64,000 bases of DNA, from the IMG/VR virus record IMGVR_UViG_3300040770_000334, positions 1-64,000 of that record; one strand, 5' to 3'. How positions within the stretch are numbered: the first letter of the stretch is position 1; each line of letters opens with the position of its first letter. Under the pieces are notes generated by a model that worked only from the letters and a program-made list of their open reading frames with translations, did no database searches and had not been told where the DNA came from. The translations under genes and the position numbers were made by a program. The DNA comes from a virus. This document shows, in pieces, positions 44,255-53,370 of this stretch.

Positions 44255-45169
44255 ATGAGTACCGAAAAGAAAGAAATGACACAATTAGAGAGAATGATGG
44301 CCCAGTACGAGGACAACAACAAACCACGATTTGCTAAGGCTGAAACAGCAAAAACTTATGATTTAAAAAATTATTTTAACACTTACATTGCCGAAGGTCT
44401 TACTACGGCAAACAAAGAGGTTAGGATTTTACCTAACCCAGATGGAACACCAATTTCTCAGATTCGTGCACACAAAGCACAAGTTGATGGTGCTTATAAA
44501 ACATTTGCATGTTTAAAACATGAAAACAATGAAGCTTGCCCTTTCTGTGAGGCATACGATGAGTTGACAGCAACTAAAGACCCTAAAGACAAAGAATTGG
44601 CGAAACCATTTAACTCAAAGTTAATGTACATCGCTAAAGTTATCGATAGAGATAATGAGGATGAGGGTGTTAAGTTTTGGAGATTTAATCATGACTATCG
44701 TAAAGAGGGTATTTTTGATAAGATTCACGGTGTTCTTAACAGTGTGAAAAAAAACAAAGATATTTTTGACCCAGAAACTGGTCGTGATTTAGTAATTACA
44801 ATAAATAGAAACGCACAATCAAAAGCATGTGTTGTAACAACTATCGTTCCTTTAGATTCTGACGTATTGTCAACTGATGATACACTTAAAGCTGAATGGC
44901 TTGCAGATACTAGAACATGGAGAGATGTTTATGCTATTAAAAGCTACGACTACTTATTATTAGTTGTTAATGGTCATACACCAATATGGAACAAAGACCT
45001 TGGTAAATTTGTTGCTAAAAACGGTGAAACTGAGGAAGGTGATTCTTCTGAAGAAGAAGTTACTATGGGGCTTGAAACTGTTAAGTCTGGTATAGAGATT
45101 GCTAAGACTGCTGACAAAACTGCTGGTAAAAAAACAGCTGAAGCGGAAACAGATGATTTACCTTTCTAA
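44255..45169 (+). CDS. Single-stranded DNA-binding protein (T4 gp32-like)
   Basis: A 304-residue protein. It has the gp32-type layout: a basic/helical N-terminus, a core with a Cys/His zinc-ligand cluster (KHENNEACPFCEAY), and an acidic, disordered C-terminal tail. The tail ends TDDLPF, which looks like the bacterial SSB acidic tip (DDDIPF) used to recruit partner proteins. It coats ssDNA during replication and recombination and would work with the UvsX-like protein encoded next. Two host-type promoters precede it and a terminator follows, so it is an individually regulated gene. Confidence 0.82.
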   Translation: MSTEKKEMTQLERMMAQYEDNNKPRFAKAETAKTYDLKNYFNTYIAEGLTTANKEVRILPNPDGTPISQIRAHKAQVDGAYKTFACLKHENNEACPFCEAYDELTATKDPKDKELAKPFNSKLMYIAKVIDRDNEDEGVKFWRFNHDYRKEGIFDKIHGVLNSVKKNKDIFDPETGRDLVITINRNAQSKACVVTTIVPLDSDVLSTDDTLKAEWLADTRTWRDVYAIKSYDYLLLVVNGHTPIWNKDLGKFVAKNGETEEGDSSEEEVTMGLETVKSGIEIAKTADKTAGKKTAEAETDDLPF

Positions 45170-45188
45170 AAGGTAATATAGATTAAAT

Positions 45189-45218
45189 AAAAAAGGTGAT
45201 ATAATATCACCTTTTTTT
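45189..45218. terminator. Terminator after ssDNA-binding gene
   Basis: The stem GGTGATA-TAA-TATCACC is flanked by an A-run and a seven-T run; it is symmetrical. Confidence 0.9.
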
Positions 45219-45260
45219 ACCTAAAATAATTAATAACAAAAAAAACAAAGTAAAATAAAC

Positions 45261-46373
45261 ATGGCAAATAAACCAGTAAAAAAAAATATAGAAAAAGCAC
45301 CATTTGATAATAGTTCATTTAAGAAAAACCTAGGTTTAAGCGGTGAAACGGTTAAAGAGAAAGAAGTTACATGGATTCCATTTAAAAAAGCGTTCCATAC
45401 AGCAACAGGTTTGCCAGGTGTTCCAAGAGGCTATGCAAGTCAATTTAGAGGGTTTTCAGATGTTGGTAAATCAACTGGTATCTACGAAACTTTAGCTGGT
45501 GCTCAAAAATTAGGTGATTATTGTGTTATTATTGACACAGAAGGTAGTTTTAACTGGGAACATGCTAAATTAGTCGGTTTTAATTTCAACGAGATTGTTG
45601 ATGAAGAAACTGGTGAGATATTAGATTATGATGGAAATGATTTCATGTATTTCGGTGGTAGTGATTTATTGGAGCTATATCAAAATTTTGATTATAAAGA
45701 TTCAAAAATGAAAACAACACCTCAAAGATACGTGCCAGTTGTTGAAGATGTCGCAAGATTAATTAATGAAACGCTTGATAGACAAGAAAAGGGTGCTTTA
45801 CCATTCAATATAGTATTCCTTTGGGATTCTATTGGTTCGCTAGGTTGTTACCAAGGTGCAGTCTCTAATACTAATAACAATCAATGGACCGCTGGTGCTT
45901 TAAAGAGAGAGTTTGAATCTATTTTAAACCATAGAATACCAGCATCTAGGAGAGAGAAATCACAATATGTTAATACATTTGTTTCTGTACAGAAAATATG
46001 GCTAAGGCCAAATGCTGTTGGTCAACCAACTATTATGCATAATGGTGGTGAAGGGTTTAAATATGGAGTTAGGTTAATTTTCCATTTAGGTGGTAAATCA
46101 ACATCGTCAGCAAAAAAATTAACAGCGGTTAATGGTGGTAGGTCATATCAATTTGGTGTTACTACAGATATTGAGGTTGTTAAAAATCACGTAAATGGAA
46201 CTACGTTGTCTGGTTCTATATGTTCAACACCACATGGGTTTCTTGACCCACTTGAAAAGAATGCTTACGTTAAGGAAAACAATAAATATATTAACGAAAA
46301 GTTAGGTACTGATTATTCTGATTTTGAAATAAAAGAGGAAGCTTTAGCTAAAGATGCTTACTCAAACCAATAA
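45261..46373 (+). CDS. uvsX: UvsX/RecA-like recombinase
   Basis: A 370-residue RecA-family ATPase. Walker A is GFSDVGKST, Walker B lies in NIVFLWDSIGSL, and CVIIDTEGSF precedes the catalytic Glu region. It forms filaments on ssDNA and catalyses strand exchange, needed for recombination-dependent replication. It lies directly after the ssDNA-binding gene and is followed 2 bases later by a small membrane-type ORF. No promoter motif of either class is evident between the terminator and the ATG, so expression may rely on readthrough. Confidence 0.9.
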   Translation: MANKPVKKNIEKAPFDNSSFKKNLGLSGETVKEKEVTWIPFKKAFHTATGLPGVPRGYASQFRGFSDVGKSTGIYETLAGAQKLGDYCVIIDTEGSFNWEHAKLVGFNFNEIVDEETGEILDYDGNDFMYFGGSDLLELYQNFDYKDSKMKTTPQRYVPVVEDVARLINETLDRQEKGALPFNIVFLWDSIGSLGCYQGAVSNTNNNQWTAGALKREFESILNHRIPASRREKSQYVNTFVSVQKIWLRPNAVGQPTIMHNGGEGFKYGVRLIFHLGGKSTSSAKKLTAVNGGRSYQFGVTTDIEVVKNHVNGTTLSGSICSTPHGFLDPLEKNAYVKENNKYINEKLGTDYSDFEIKEEALAKDAYSNQ

Positions 46374-46375
46374 CG

Positions 46376-46540
46376 ATGGAGTTCTTAATACATTGGGTTG
46401 GATGGATTATAATATTTCATGCGGCAGATTATAATAGATTTAAAAATGGTGATAGTATAATAAAACCATTTAGTAAAGACCATTGGTACCAAATAGTTTT
46501 AATACTAATTGCTGCCATATTATTAAAAGTAGAATATTAA
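46376..46540 (+). CDS. Small membrane protein
   Basis: A 54-residue ORF with ATG start, 2 bases after the uvsX stop. Two hydrophobic segments (FLIHWVGWIIIFHAA and YQIVLILIAAILL) flank a charged loop (DYNRFKNGDSIIKPFSKDHW), so it may span the inner membrane twice. Unknown function; possibilities include a small superinfection-exclusion or lysis-related protein, but nothing in the sequence decides. Its tight fit between uvsX and the exonuclease gene supports it as real. Confidence 0.6.
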   Translation: MEFLIHWVGWIIIFHAADYNRFKNGDSIIKPFSKDHWYQIVLILIAAILLKVEY

Positions 46541-46557
46541 TCTATAAAGATAGAACT

Positions 46558-47598
46558 TTGAGTCAAAGACCACCACGTAACGGTGAAAAAAGAGAGAAAA
46601 TACAGAATACGTTATTGGTAGATGGAAATGCCCTGTTTAAAACAGGGTTTTTCGGAGCCAAAACAATGTACAACCGAGATGGTGTGCATATCGGTGGAGT
46701 TTACCAATTTTTTACGACATTACGTAAAATGTTAACTGATGAACTATACCATAGAGTATATGTTTTTTGGGATGGTAATTATAGCGGTTTACTCAGATAT
46801 GAGTTATACGAACCCTATAAAAGTGGGCGAGGTAAAGACTACAAAAACGGTACCCAACCGATTGATGAGTCAGAGCTAAGTCAGAGAAGAATTGTGTGGG
46901 AATACCTAAACGAAATGTATATTAGGCAGTTAAAACATGAGGTAATTGAGGGTGATGATTATATCGCAGCATACTGTTTACAGAGAAAATCTAATGAAAA
47001 AATAACTATTGTTAGTAATGATAGAGATATGTGTCAGTTAGTTAGCGAAAATGTGAAAATATATTTCGTTGATTTAAAGAAATATATTGACTCAACCAAC
47101 TTTTCTTCGTATTTTTGTCACCACCAAGAAAACTCAGTTTTAATGAAAACAATGCTTGGGGATGCTAGTGATTCAATAAAAGGAATCAAAGGATTGGGTG
47201 AAAAAGGATTGTTAAATATGTTCCCAGAATTAAATGATAGGAAAGTAACTTTAAATGAAATAATAGACAGTGCGAAACAACAACAATTAGCTAGGCTTGA
47301 AGCCAAAAAAAAACCTCTTAAGGTGTTAACAAACATAGTTGATGTTATAACAGATGGTGTGCAAGGGTCGAAACTTTACGAGATAAACGAAAAGTTAGTT
47401 GACCTAAGTAAACCGCTACTAACTGAAGATGGTTTAAGAGAGTTAGAACAATTAATTGATGGTACGCTTGATTCAAGTGGTCGAGAATTAAAAAATGTTC
47501 TTATGATGATGAAAAGAGATGGATTAGATAAAGCAATCGGTGACTATAGATATCCCGAATTTCTAATGCCTTTCAAACAATTGATAACGAGAGAATAA
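46558..47598 (+). CDS. 5'-3' exonuclease / FEN-like nuclease (T4 RNase H type)
   Basis: A PIN/FEN-family nuclease. Visible acidic motifs are LLVDGNAL, VYVFWDGNYSG, a VIEGDDYIAAY segment and IVSNDRDMCQLV. The H3TH DNA-binding motif is DASDSIKGIKGLGEKG. It would remove RNA primers and 5' flaps behind the replication fork. The best start is the TTG at 46558 (product SQRPPRNGEKRE...), because an earlier in-frame TTG at 46483 lies inside the preceding gene. The 346-residue product is slightly longer than T4 RNase H (305). Confidence 0.85.
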   Translation: MSQRPPRNGEKREKIQNTLLVDGNALFKTGFFGAKTMYNRDGVHIGGVYQFFTTLRKMLTDELYHRVYVFWDGNYSGLLRYELYEPYKSGRGKDYKNGTQPIDESELSQRRIVWEYLNEMYIRQLKHEVIEGDDYIAAYCLQRKSNEKITIVSNDRDMCQLVSENVKIYFVDLKKYIDSTNFSSYFCHHQENSVLMKTMLGDASDSIKGIKGLGEKGLLNMFPELNDRKVTLNEIIDSAKQQQLARLEAKKKPLKVLTNIVDVITDGVQGSKLYEINEKLVDLSKPLLTEDGLRELEQLIDGTLDSSGRELKNVLMMMKRDGLDKAIGDYRYPEFLMPFKQLITRE

Positions 47599-47609
47599 AT
47601 AAAAAAAAT

Positions 47610-48095
47610 ATGAGTACAAATAATACAACTTACTTAGGTAAAAAAATGGAAGATAAAAGGTTCGAGTTTGTTTTATACATAAACAATCACATTATCTGTC
47701 AAAGATATTTTAATATCCGTGATTATAACGAGAATTCGGTAAATTCATTAGATATGAAGGAATTAATGAATAGTATAACTGGTATGCACAATGGTGCTTT
47801 TGGTGAAATGGGTCTTATACCAAACCACTTGAAAAATAAAACAATTGATTACTTGTGGGGTAATTATAACCCTTTCTATTTACAAGGTGATGAAGGTAGT
47901 AAAAATAACTACGATAAAATTGATAATTTTCAATTTGAGATTAAAGTGGATAAAGTTTCTGTTGGTAAAAGTGAATTTTCTGGTAACGTATTCCCACCTA
48001 AAGTTAGATACGCTGTGGATATCAAAGAAATTATCCCTTCAATTATTAATGAAATTTGTTACTTTCTAAGTCAAGAAAGTTACGTTACTGCATAA
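47610..48095 (+). CDS. Protein of unknown function in replication cluster
   Basis: A 161-residue soluble protein. Not recognised. The core has KRFEFVLYINNHIICQRYF, then KTIDYLWGNYNPFYLQG and KVRYAVDIKEIIPSIINEI; a second in-frame ATG at residue 13 could be the real start. It sits between the exonuclease and the replicative helicase, so a role in replication or late transcription is possible but unsupported. A 7-bp hairpin straddles its stop codon. Confidence 0.6.
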   Translation: MSTNNTTYLGKKMEDKRFEFVLYINNHIICQRYFNIRDYNENSVNSLDMKELMNSITGMHNGAFGEMGLIPNHLKNKTIDYLWGNYNPFYLQGDEGSKNNYDKIDNFQFEIKVDKVSVGKSEFSGNVFPPKVRYAVDIKEIIPSIINEICYFLSQESYVTA

Positions 48096-48156
48096 CCTTA
48101 ACGGTTATGTAATGGCGTATTAAAATAACAAATTTGATAAATGGTAGAGTTTAATT

Positions 48157-49548
48157 ATGGTTAAGATTAATAAAGATAAATTTGGGTATTTAGGGTTTGA
48201 TTACCAATTAAGGTTGATGGCTCAAATACTAACCGACACCAAATTTGCAAATGCTATAATAGATATTGTTGACCCAAATTACTTTGATGATGAATATCTT
48301 AAAATAATAGCGGCTGTGATAAAAGATGCTAAGGTTGCATATGATATCATTCCAGATATTGGAAGTATAGAGTTTAGGCTTTTAGAGGATGTGACTAATG
48401 ATATGCAGCGTAGAGCAGTTCTTATTCAATTGGGTAAGATTAAAGAGGCTAATCTTAATGATACTTTAAAAGTTCAAGACATCGCAATGAAGTTTTGTAA
48501 ACAACAAGAGTTAAAGAAGTCGATTAAGGAGATAAATAAAATTATTGAAAAAGGTAATTTAGACGATTATCAACAATGTGAAGTTATTTTAAGAAAAGCT
48601 TTGGAATACGGTGACATGAAAGATGATGGTATGCTTATCTTTGATAAAATTGATTCTGTTTTAACAGAAGATTTTAGGAGCCCAATTCGTACTGGTATTA
48701 AAGGCTTGGACGAAGTAATGTCTGGTGGTTTAGCAAAAGGTGAGTTAGCAGTTATTTTGGCACCATTTGGTGTTGGTAAGACAACTATGATGACAAAGAT
48801 AGGTAACACAGCGGTAAGTGATGGTAAAAAAGTGTTACAAATATTTTTCGAGGATAACCCAAAAGTTATACAAAGAAAACATTTAGCGTGTTGGTCTGGT
48901 TACGATTTAAATAGTTTATCGCTACACGGTGGTGAATTGATGGAAATGTGTGATAAAATGGAGACTGATTTTAGTAAAAATGGTAGTTATTTGATGCTTA
49001 AAAAATTCTCAAGTGATGGTACGACAATACCAAAAATTAGAACATATGTTAGAAAACTAATAGCACAAGGTAATAAACCAGACATAATATTACTTGATTA
49101 CATTGATTGTGTTGAACCATCAAAAACTTTTACTGATGTGAACGCTGGTGAAGGAAGTGTTATGAGACAATTCGAATCAATGTTAGCTGAGTTAGATATC
49201 GCTGGATGGACAGCTGTACAAGGAAATAGAAGCTCTATTGGTGCCGAACTTGTTCAAGCTGACCAAATGGGTGGTTCGATTAAAAAAGGGCAAATTGGTC
49301 ACTTTATTGTGTCTATAGCCAAAACACTTGACCAAAAAGAAAATGGAACCGCTACAATGGCGATATTAAAATCTAGGTTTGGTAAAGATGGTATTATATT
49401 TAGCGATATAGTATTTAATAATGCAACGATTCAAATCGAAATGAGTAGTGATAACCAAGTGGGTACAAGTAATGGTGACCATAAAAAAAATGTCGAGAAG
49501 AACAACGTTAATAGAGTAAGAGAAATAATGGAAGCTAGAAAAAAATAA
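48157..49548 (+). CDS. DnaB/T4 gp41-like replicative helicase
   Basis: A 463-residue protein. The N-terminal helical part (FGYLGFDYQLRLMAQILTD) is typical of gp41/DnaB primase-interacting domains. The C-terminal RecA-like ATPase has LAPFGVGKTT (Walker A), IILLDYIDC (Walker B) and a region with QGNRSSIG (DnaB loop motif). It unwinds the fork as a hexameric ring. It lies after the unknown gene at 47.6 kb and 25 bases before NrdB. Confidence 0.9.
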   Translation: MVKINKDKFGYLGFDYQLRLMAQILTDTKFANAIIDIVDPNYFDDEYLKIIAAVIKDAKVAYDIIPDIGSIEFRLLEDVTNDMQRRAVLIQLGKIKEANLNDTLKVQDIAMKFCKQQELKKSIKEINKIIEKGNLDDYQQCEVILRKALEYGDMKDDGMLIFDKIDSVLTEDFRSPIRTGIKGLDEVMSGGLAKGELAVILAPFGVGKTTMMTKIGNTAVSDGKKVLQIFFEDNPKVIQRKHLACWSGYDLNSLSLHGGELMEMCDKMETDFSKNGSYLMLKKFSSDGTTIPKIRTYVRKLIAQGNKPDIILLDYIDCVEPSKTFTDVNAGEGSVMRQFESMLAELDIAGWTAVQGNRSSIGAELVQADQMGGSIKKGQIGHFIVSIAKTLDQKENGTATMAILKSRFGKDGIIFSDIVFNNATIQIEMSSDNQVGTSNGDHKKNVEKNNVNRVREIMEARKK

Positions 49549-49573
49549 TATAAAAAAATAAAAACTAAAAAAA

Positions 49574-50527
49574 ATGATTGAACCAATATTAATAAGTAAT
49601 GATAATAGATTTGTTTTATTTCCGATAGAGCATAACGATATATGGGATTATTACTTAGAACAAAAATCGGCAATGTGGACCGCAGAAGAATTAGATTTAT
49701 CAAAAGATATCGACCACTGGGATAATAAGCTTAACGATAACGAAAGACACTTTATTAAAAACGTATTAGCTTTTTTTGCTGCTTCTGATGGTATTGTAAA
49801 CGAAAATCTTGCGATAAATTTTCTAAATGAAGTCCAGTATACTGAGGCAAAGTTTTTCTATGGTTTCCAAATTATGATGGAAAATATACATAGCCAAGTC
49901 TATTCTTTATTGATAGATACTTACATTAAAGATACTGCTGAAAGAAATAAATGTTTTAAGGCGGTTGAATATATGCCACCAGTTAAGAAGAAAGCTGACT
50001 GGGCGTTACAATGGATTGAATCAGATTCATTTGTTGATAGATTAATAGCATTCGTTGCTGTTGAGGGCGTGTTTTTCAGTGGTTCATTCTGTAGTATTTT
50101 CTACCTTAAATCTAGAGGTTTAATGCCAGGTTTATGCGATAGTAATGCTTTTATTTCAAGGGATGAGGCAATGCATTGTGATTTTGCGATTCATTTGTTG
50201 AATAACCATATTGTAAACAAACCAACAGAGGAAAGAATTAGAAAAATTTTATTATCAGCATTAGATATTGAGAAAGAGTTTATCACCGAATCACTACCAG
50301 TTTCATTAATTGGTATGAACAGTGAATTAATGAGACAATATTTAGAGTTTGTTGTTGATGGATTATTAGTTCAATTAAACTGTAAAAAAGAGTTTAATAG
50401 TAAAAACCCATTTGAGTTTATGAACCAAATAGCGTTAAAAACAAAACAGAATTTCTTTGAGGGTCGTTCTAGTGAATACAAAGCGGCTGATTTAAGTGGA
50501 CCAATAGCTTTTGACGAAGAAATTTAA
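49574..50527 (+). CDS. nrdB: Ribonucleotide reductase small subunit (class I, NrdB)
   Basis: A 317-residue protein with the di-iron and radical motifs of class I NrdB. The ENIHSQVY segment gives E103, H106 and the radical tyrosine Y110 (E-x2-H-x3-Y). [12 protein letters not shown] lies upstream, and [11 protein letters not shown] and [10 protein letters not shown] (second E-x2-H) follow. With NrdA it reduces ribonucleotides to deoxyribonucleotides for phage DNA synthesis. It precedes nrdA by 12 bases, and the glutaredoxin at 6.8 kb could be its reductant. Confidence 0.95.
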   Translation: MIEPILISNDNRFVLFPIEHNDIWDYYLEQKSAMWTAEELDLSKDIDHWDNKLNDNERHFIKNVLAFFAASDGIVNENLAINFLNEVQYTEAKFFYGFQIMMENIHSQVYSLLIDTYIKDTAERNKCFKAVEYMPPVKKKADWALQWIESDSFVDRLIAFVAVEGVFFSGSFCSIFYLKSRGLMPGLCDSNAFISRDEAMHCDFAIHLLNNHIVNKPTEERIRKILLSALDIEKEFITESLPVSLIGMNSELMRQYLEFVVDGLLVQLNCKKEFNSKNPFEFMNQIALKTKQNFFEGRSSEYKAADLSGPIAFDEEI

Positions 50528-50539
50528 AAAAAAATATAT

Positions 50540-52846
50540 ATGAAAATTACTAAAAGGAATGGGTCTCAAATAGATTTTAACCCTAATAAAATCTTATTAA
50601 GAATAAAAAAACAATCAGTCGGGTTGTTAGTTAATGCAGATGAATTGTTTATTAAAGTTACGCAAGGTATTGCCGACAATATGACAACAAGTGAACTTGA
50701 TGATTTGATATCAATTGTTGCTGAATCATTAGCAATGAACCATCCAGATTATTCAAAAGTTGCTGCTAATATAGCTATAACTAAATTACATAAAGAAACT
50801 GATGATTCTTTCATGAAATCAGTTAAGCGACAATATAATGCTGGTTTATTAAATGAAGCATACTTTGCCAAGGTAAAAGAAAAAATTGAACTTATTGAGT
50901 CAGTAATTGACTATTCAAGGGATTTCCAATTTGATTATTTTGGTTGGTGTTCTTTAAAGGATATCTACCTTTTAAAGATAGGTGATGTTATCGCTGAAAG
51001 ACCACAACAAATGTATGTTAGAATCGCTTTATCTGTTACGGATACTGATGAGGATTTTATCGAGAAGTATCTAGATTTAAGTTCACAAAAAGAAAGTCCA
51101 GCAACACCTTTAAAAATAAATATCGGTACTAAAATTGGCCAAATTGCATCATGTAACTTATCAATTGTTTCTGACGACTCTACCGATGGGTTATTGGATA
51201 TGTTGAATAGAATATCAGTATCGTCATCTAAAGCTGAAGGTATTGGGTTAGCTGTATCAAATATTAGGTCAAGACAAAGTAATGTCGGTAAATCTAATGG
51301 TAAAGCTGGTGGTATTTTGAAATATTTAAAAGTTGTGAATGAAGCACTTAGATTTTGGAACCAAAGAGGTAAAAGACCAGGTTCTTGTGCCGTTTATATC
51401 GAACCATGGCATAAAGACATTTTTGACGTTTTAGATATTAGAAAGAAAACTGGTGATGAAACGTTAAGGGCTCGTGACTTATTTTCAGCGTTATGGATTC
51501 CAGACAATTTTATGCGAGCAGTTGAAACAAATTCAGATTGGTACTTATTTTGTCCTAATGACATTAAAATAGCTGGTTTAAAGCCTTTTTATGAAATTTA
51601 TGGTACTGAGTATGAGGAAGAGTATAATAAAGCCGTAGAACTAGGCATTGGTACTAAGATTAAAGCACATGACCTTTGGTTAAAGATAATCGAGTCACAA
51701 ATTGAAACTGGTATGCCATATATGTGTTTTAAAGACCATGCTAATAATAAATCAAATCAAAAAAACTTTGGTGTGATACATTCTAGTAATCTTTGTGCCG
51801 AGATTATGGAAGTGACTGATAAAGATACGACAGCTATCTGTACCCTTACATCAATTCCGTTACAGAAATTTATTGTTGATGGTGTATATGATTTTGATGA
51901 GTTAGGTAGAGTTACCCGTTCAATAACAAAATCTCTTAATATAGCTATTGAAATTAACGACTACTCAACAAAAGAGGGTAGAAAAGGTGGTTTAGAACAA
52001 AGAGCTTTAGGTATAGGTTCTCAAGGGTTAGCTGATGTCTTTGCTATTCTTAAACTACCATTTACATCAGAGAAAGCTAGAGCGTTAAATAAAGAAATTT
52101 ACGAGACAATTTATTTTAATGCGCTGCGACAATCATGCGATTTAGCTAAAGCTACTGGTTTAACTTACCATCACTATGAAGGGTCACCAATATCGAAAGG
52201 TATTTTCCAATTTGATATGTGGGGTTTTAAAGCTAGTGAGTTAAGCGGTAGACACGATTGGGTTAAACTAAAACGAGATATCATTAAGCATGGTGTTAGA
52301 AATTCATTGGTGACTTGTGAACCACCTACGGCTAGTTCTGCTAGGGTTATTTCATCTAATGAGGCATTTGAACCATTTACATCTAACCTTTATGTTAGAA
52401 AAGTTACTGGTGGTGAGTTTGCAATTGTAAATAAACATCTAGTTAAAGAATTAGAGGCTGAGGGTTTATGGAATAGAACGATGCTTAATGAATTGATTAA
52501 AAATAATGGTAGTATTCAAAATATACCTACTATTAGTCAAGAACTAAAGGATATTTATAAAACAGTTTGGGAATTATCTCAAAAATCGTTGATTGAAATG
52601 TCAGCTGAAAGAGGACCATTTGTTGACCAATCACAAAGTCTTAATATATTCTTTTCAACACCAACTGTTGGTAAATTAACGACAGCACATACATTGGCTT
52701 GGAAACTAGGACTTAAAACTGGACAGTACTACTTACGAAGTGAGTCGGTTGATGTTAAATCTAAACATTTAGCGATTGATTTATCTGAAGTTAAACCAGA
52801 GAAACCAACTGATAGTCAGTTTGAGTGTTTTGGTTGTGGTACTTAG
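50540..52846 (+). CDS. nrdA: Ribonucleotide reductase large subunit (class I, NrdA)
   Basis: A 768-residue protein. It opens with an ATP-cone-like region (KRNGSQIDFNPNKILLRIKK). The catalytic core has ASCNLSIVSDDS, SKAEGIGLAVSNIR, RPGSCAVYIEPWH, NLCAEIMEVTD and a C-terminal Cys pair (ECFGCGT) that accepts electrons. Full length for the family. The gene is followed by a terminator that closes the DNA-metabolism block. Confidence 0.96.
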   Translation: MKITKRNGSQIDFNPNKILLRIKKQSVGLLVNADELFIKVTQGIADNMTTSELDDLISIVAESLAMNHPDYSKVAANIAITKLHKETDDSFMKSVKRQYNAGLLNEAYFAKVKEKIELIESVIDYSRDFQFDYFGWCSLKDIYLLKIGDVIAERPQQMYVRIALSVTDTDEDFIEKYLDLSSQKESPATPLKINIGTKIGQIASCNLSIVSDDSTDGLLDMLNRISVSSSKAEGIGLAVSNIRSRQSNVGKSNGKAGGILKYLKVVNEALRFWNQRGKRPGSCAVYIEPWHKDIFDVLDIRKKTGDETLRARDLFSALWIPDNFMRAVETNSDWYLFCPNDIKIAGLKPFYEIYGTEYEEEYNKAVELGIGTKIKAHDLWLKIIESQIETGMPYMCFKDHANNKSNQKNFGVIHSSNLCAEIMEVTDKDTTAICTLTSIPLQKFIVDGVYDFDELGRVTRSITKSLNIAIEINDYSTKEGRKGGLEQRALGIGSQGLADVFAILKLPFTSEKARALNKEIYETIYFNALRQSCDLAKATGLTYHHYEGSPISKGIFQFDMWGFKASELSGRHDWVKLKRDIIKHGVRNSLVTCEPPTASSARVISSNEAFEPFTSNLYVRKVTGGEFAIVNKHLVKELEAEGLWNRTMLNELIKNNGSIQNIPTISQELKDIYKTVWELSQKSLIEMSAERGPFVDQSQSLNIFFSTPTVGKLTTAHTLAWKLGLKTGQYYLRSESVDVKSKHLAIDLSEVKPEKPTDSQFECFGCGT

Positions 52847-52867
52847 TAGTATAACAGATTAAATTTT

Positions 52868-52901
52868 AAAAAGGCCCACTATAAGTAGTGGGCCTTTTTT
52901 A
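52868..52901. terminator. Terminator after nrdA
   Basis: The stem AAAGGCCCACTA-TAAG-TAGTGGGCCTTT is followed by T and preceded by an A-run. Confidence 0.92.
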
Positions 52902-52936
52902 TTTTACACATTTACTTATAAAAAAAAATTACTATT

Positions 52937-52950
52937 ATATTTATTTATAA
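52937..52950 (+). promoter_or_regulatory. Putative phage late promoter motif
   Basis: ATATTTATTTATAA, 9 bases before the ATG at 52960. It marks the switch from DNA-metabolism to baseplate genes. Confidence 0.5.
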
Positions 52951-52959
52951 ACAAATAAT

Positions 52960-53346
52960 ATGAGTAATGGTCGTTTTATCAATATAAACTATCCCTTCAA
53001 GGATAGTGCTAAAGGTTTCTTCTTAGATTTAAATTCAGACAATGCTTCAGCTATTAAGGCTGATTTAATGCATTTAATATTAACTAGAAAAGGTCAAAGG
53101 TTATATAACCCAGATTTTGGGACAGATTTATTAAGGTATATCTTCGAACCAGAAGATGATGTCAGTTTAATGCAAGTTAAAGAAGAAATAAACAATGTTG
53201 TTAAGAAATATTTACCTAAACTACAGATAAATGAGATAATGGTCGACCAATCAACTGAAAGTGAATATGCTGCTGTTGTAAGGATTGACTATACTATAAC
53301 AGATGACGTATTCGATACAAAAGATTTCGTTGTGATTAATTTATAA
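52960..53346 (+). CDS. 25: Baseplate wedge protein (T4 gp25-like)
   Basis: A 128-residue protein (T4 gp25 is 132). Typical gp25/GPW features are NINYPFKDSAKGFFLDLN, then a LILTRKGQRLYNPDFGT segment and LLRYIFEP. It is a core wedge component and helps initiate sheath assembly. It begins a late operon and is followed 24 bases later by the gp6-like gene, the conserved gp25-gp6 order of contractile tails. Confidence 0.92.
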   Translation: MSNGRFININYPFKDSAKGFFLDLNSDNASAIKADLMHLILTRKGQRLYNPDFGTDLLRYIFEPEDDVSLMQVKEEINNVVKKYLPKLQINEIMVDQSTESEYAAVVRIDYTITDDVFDTKDFVVINL

Positions 53347-53370
53347 TAAACAAATACAAAAAATAGAATT

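Noticed and set aside
46483-47598. Exonuclease gene starting at 46483
   Set aside because: The extra 25 residues overlap the small membrane protein gene and look random; TTG 46558 is the better start.
48092-48110. 7-bp hairpin CATAACC/GGTTATG at the end of the 47.6 kb gene
   Set aside because: No T-tract follows, so termination is not supported; it may be chance or a minor mRNA structure.
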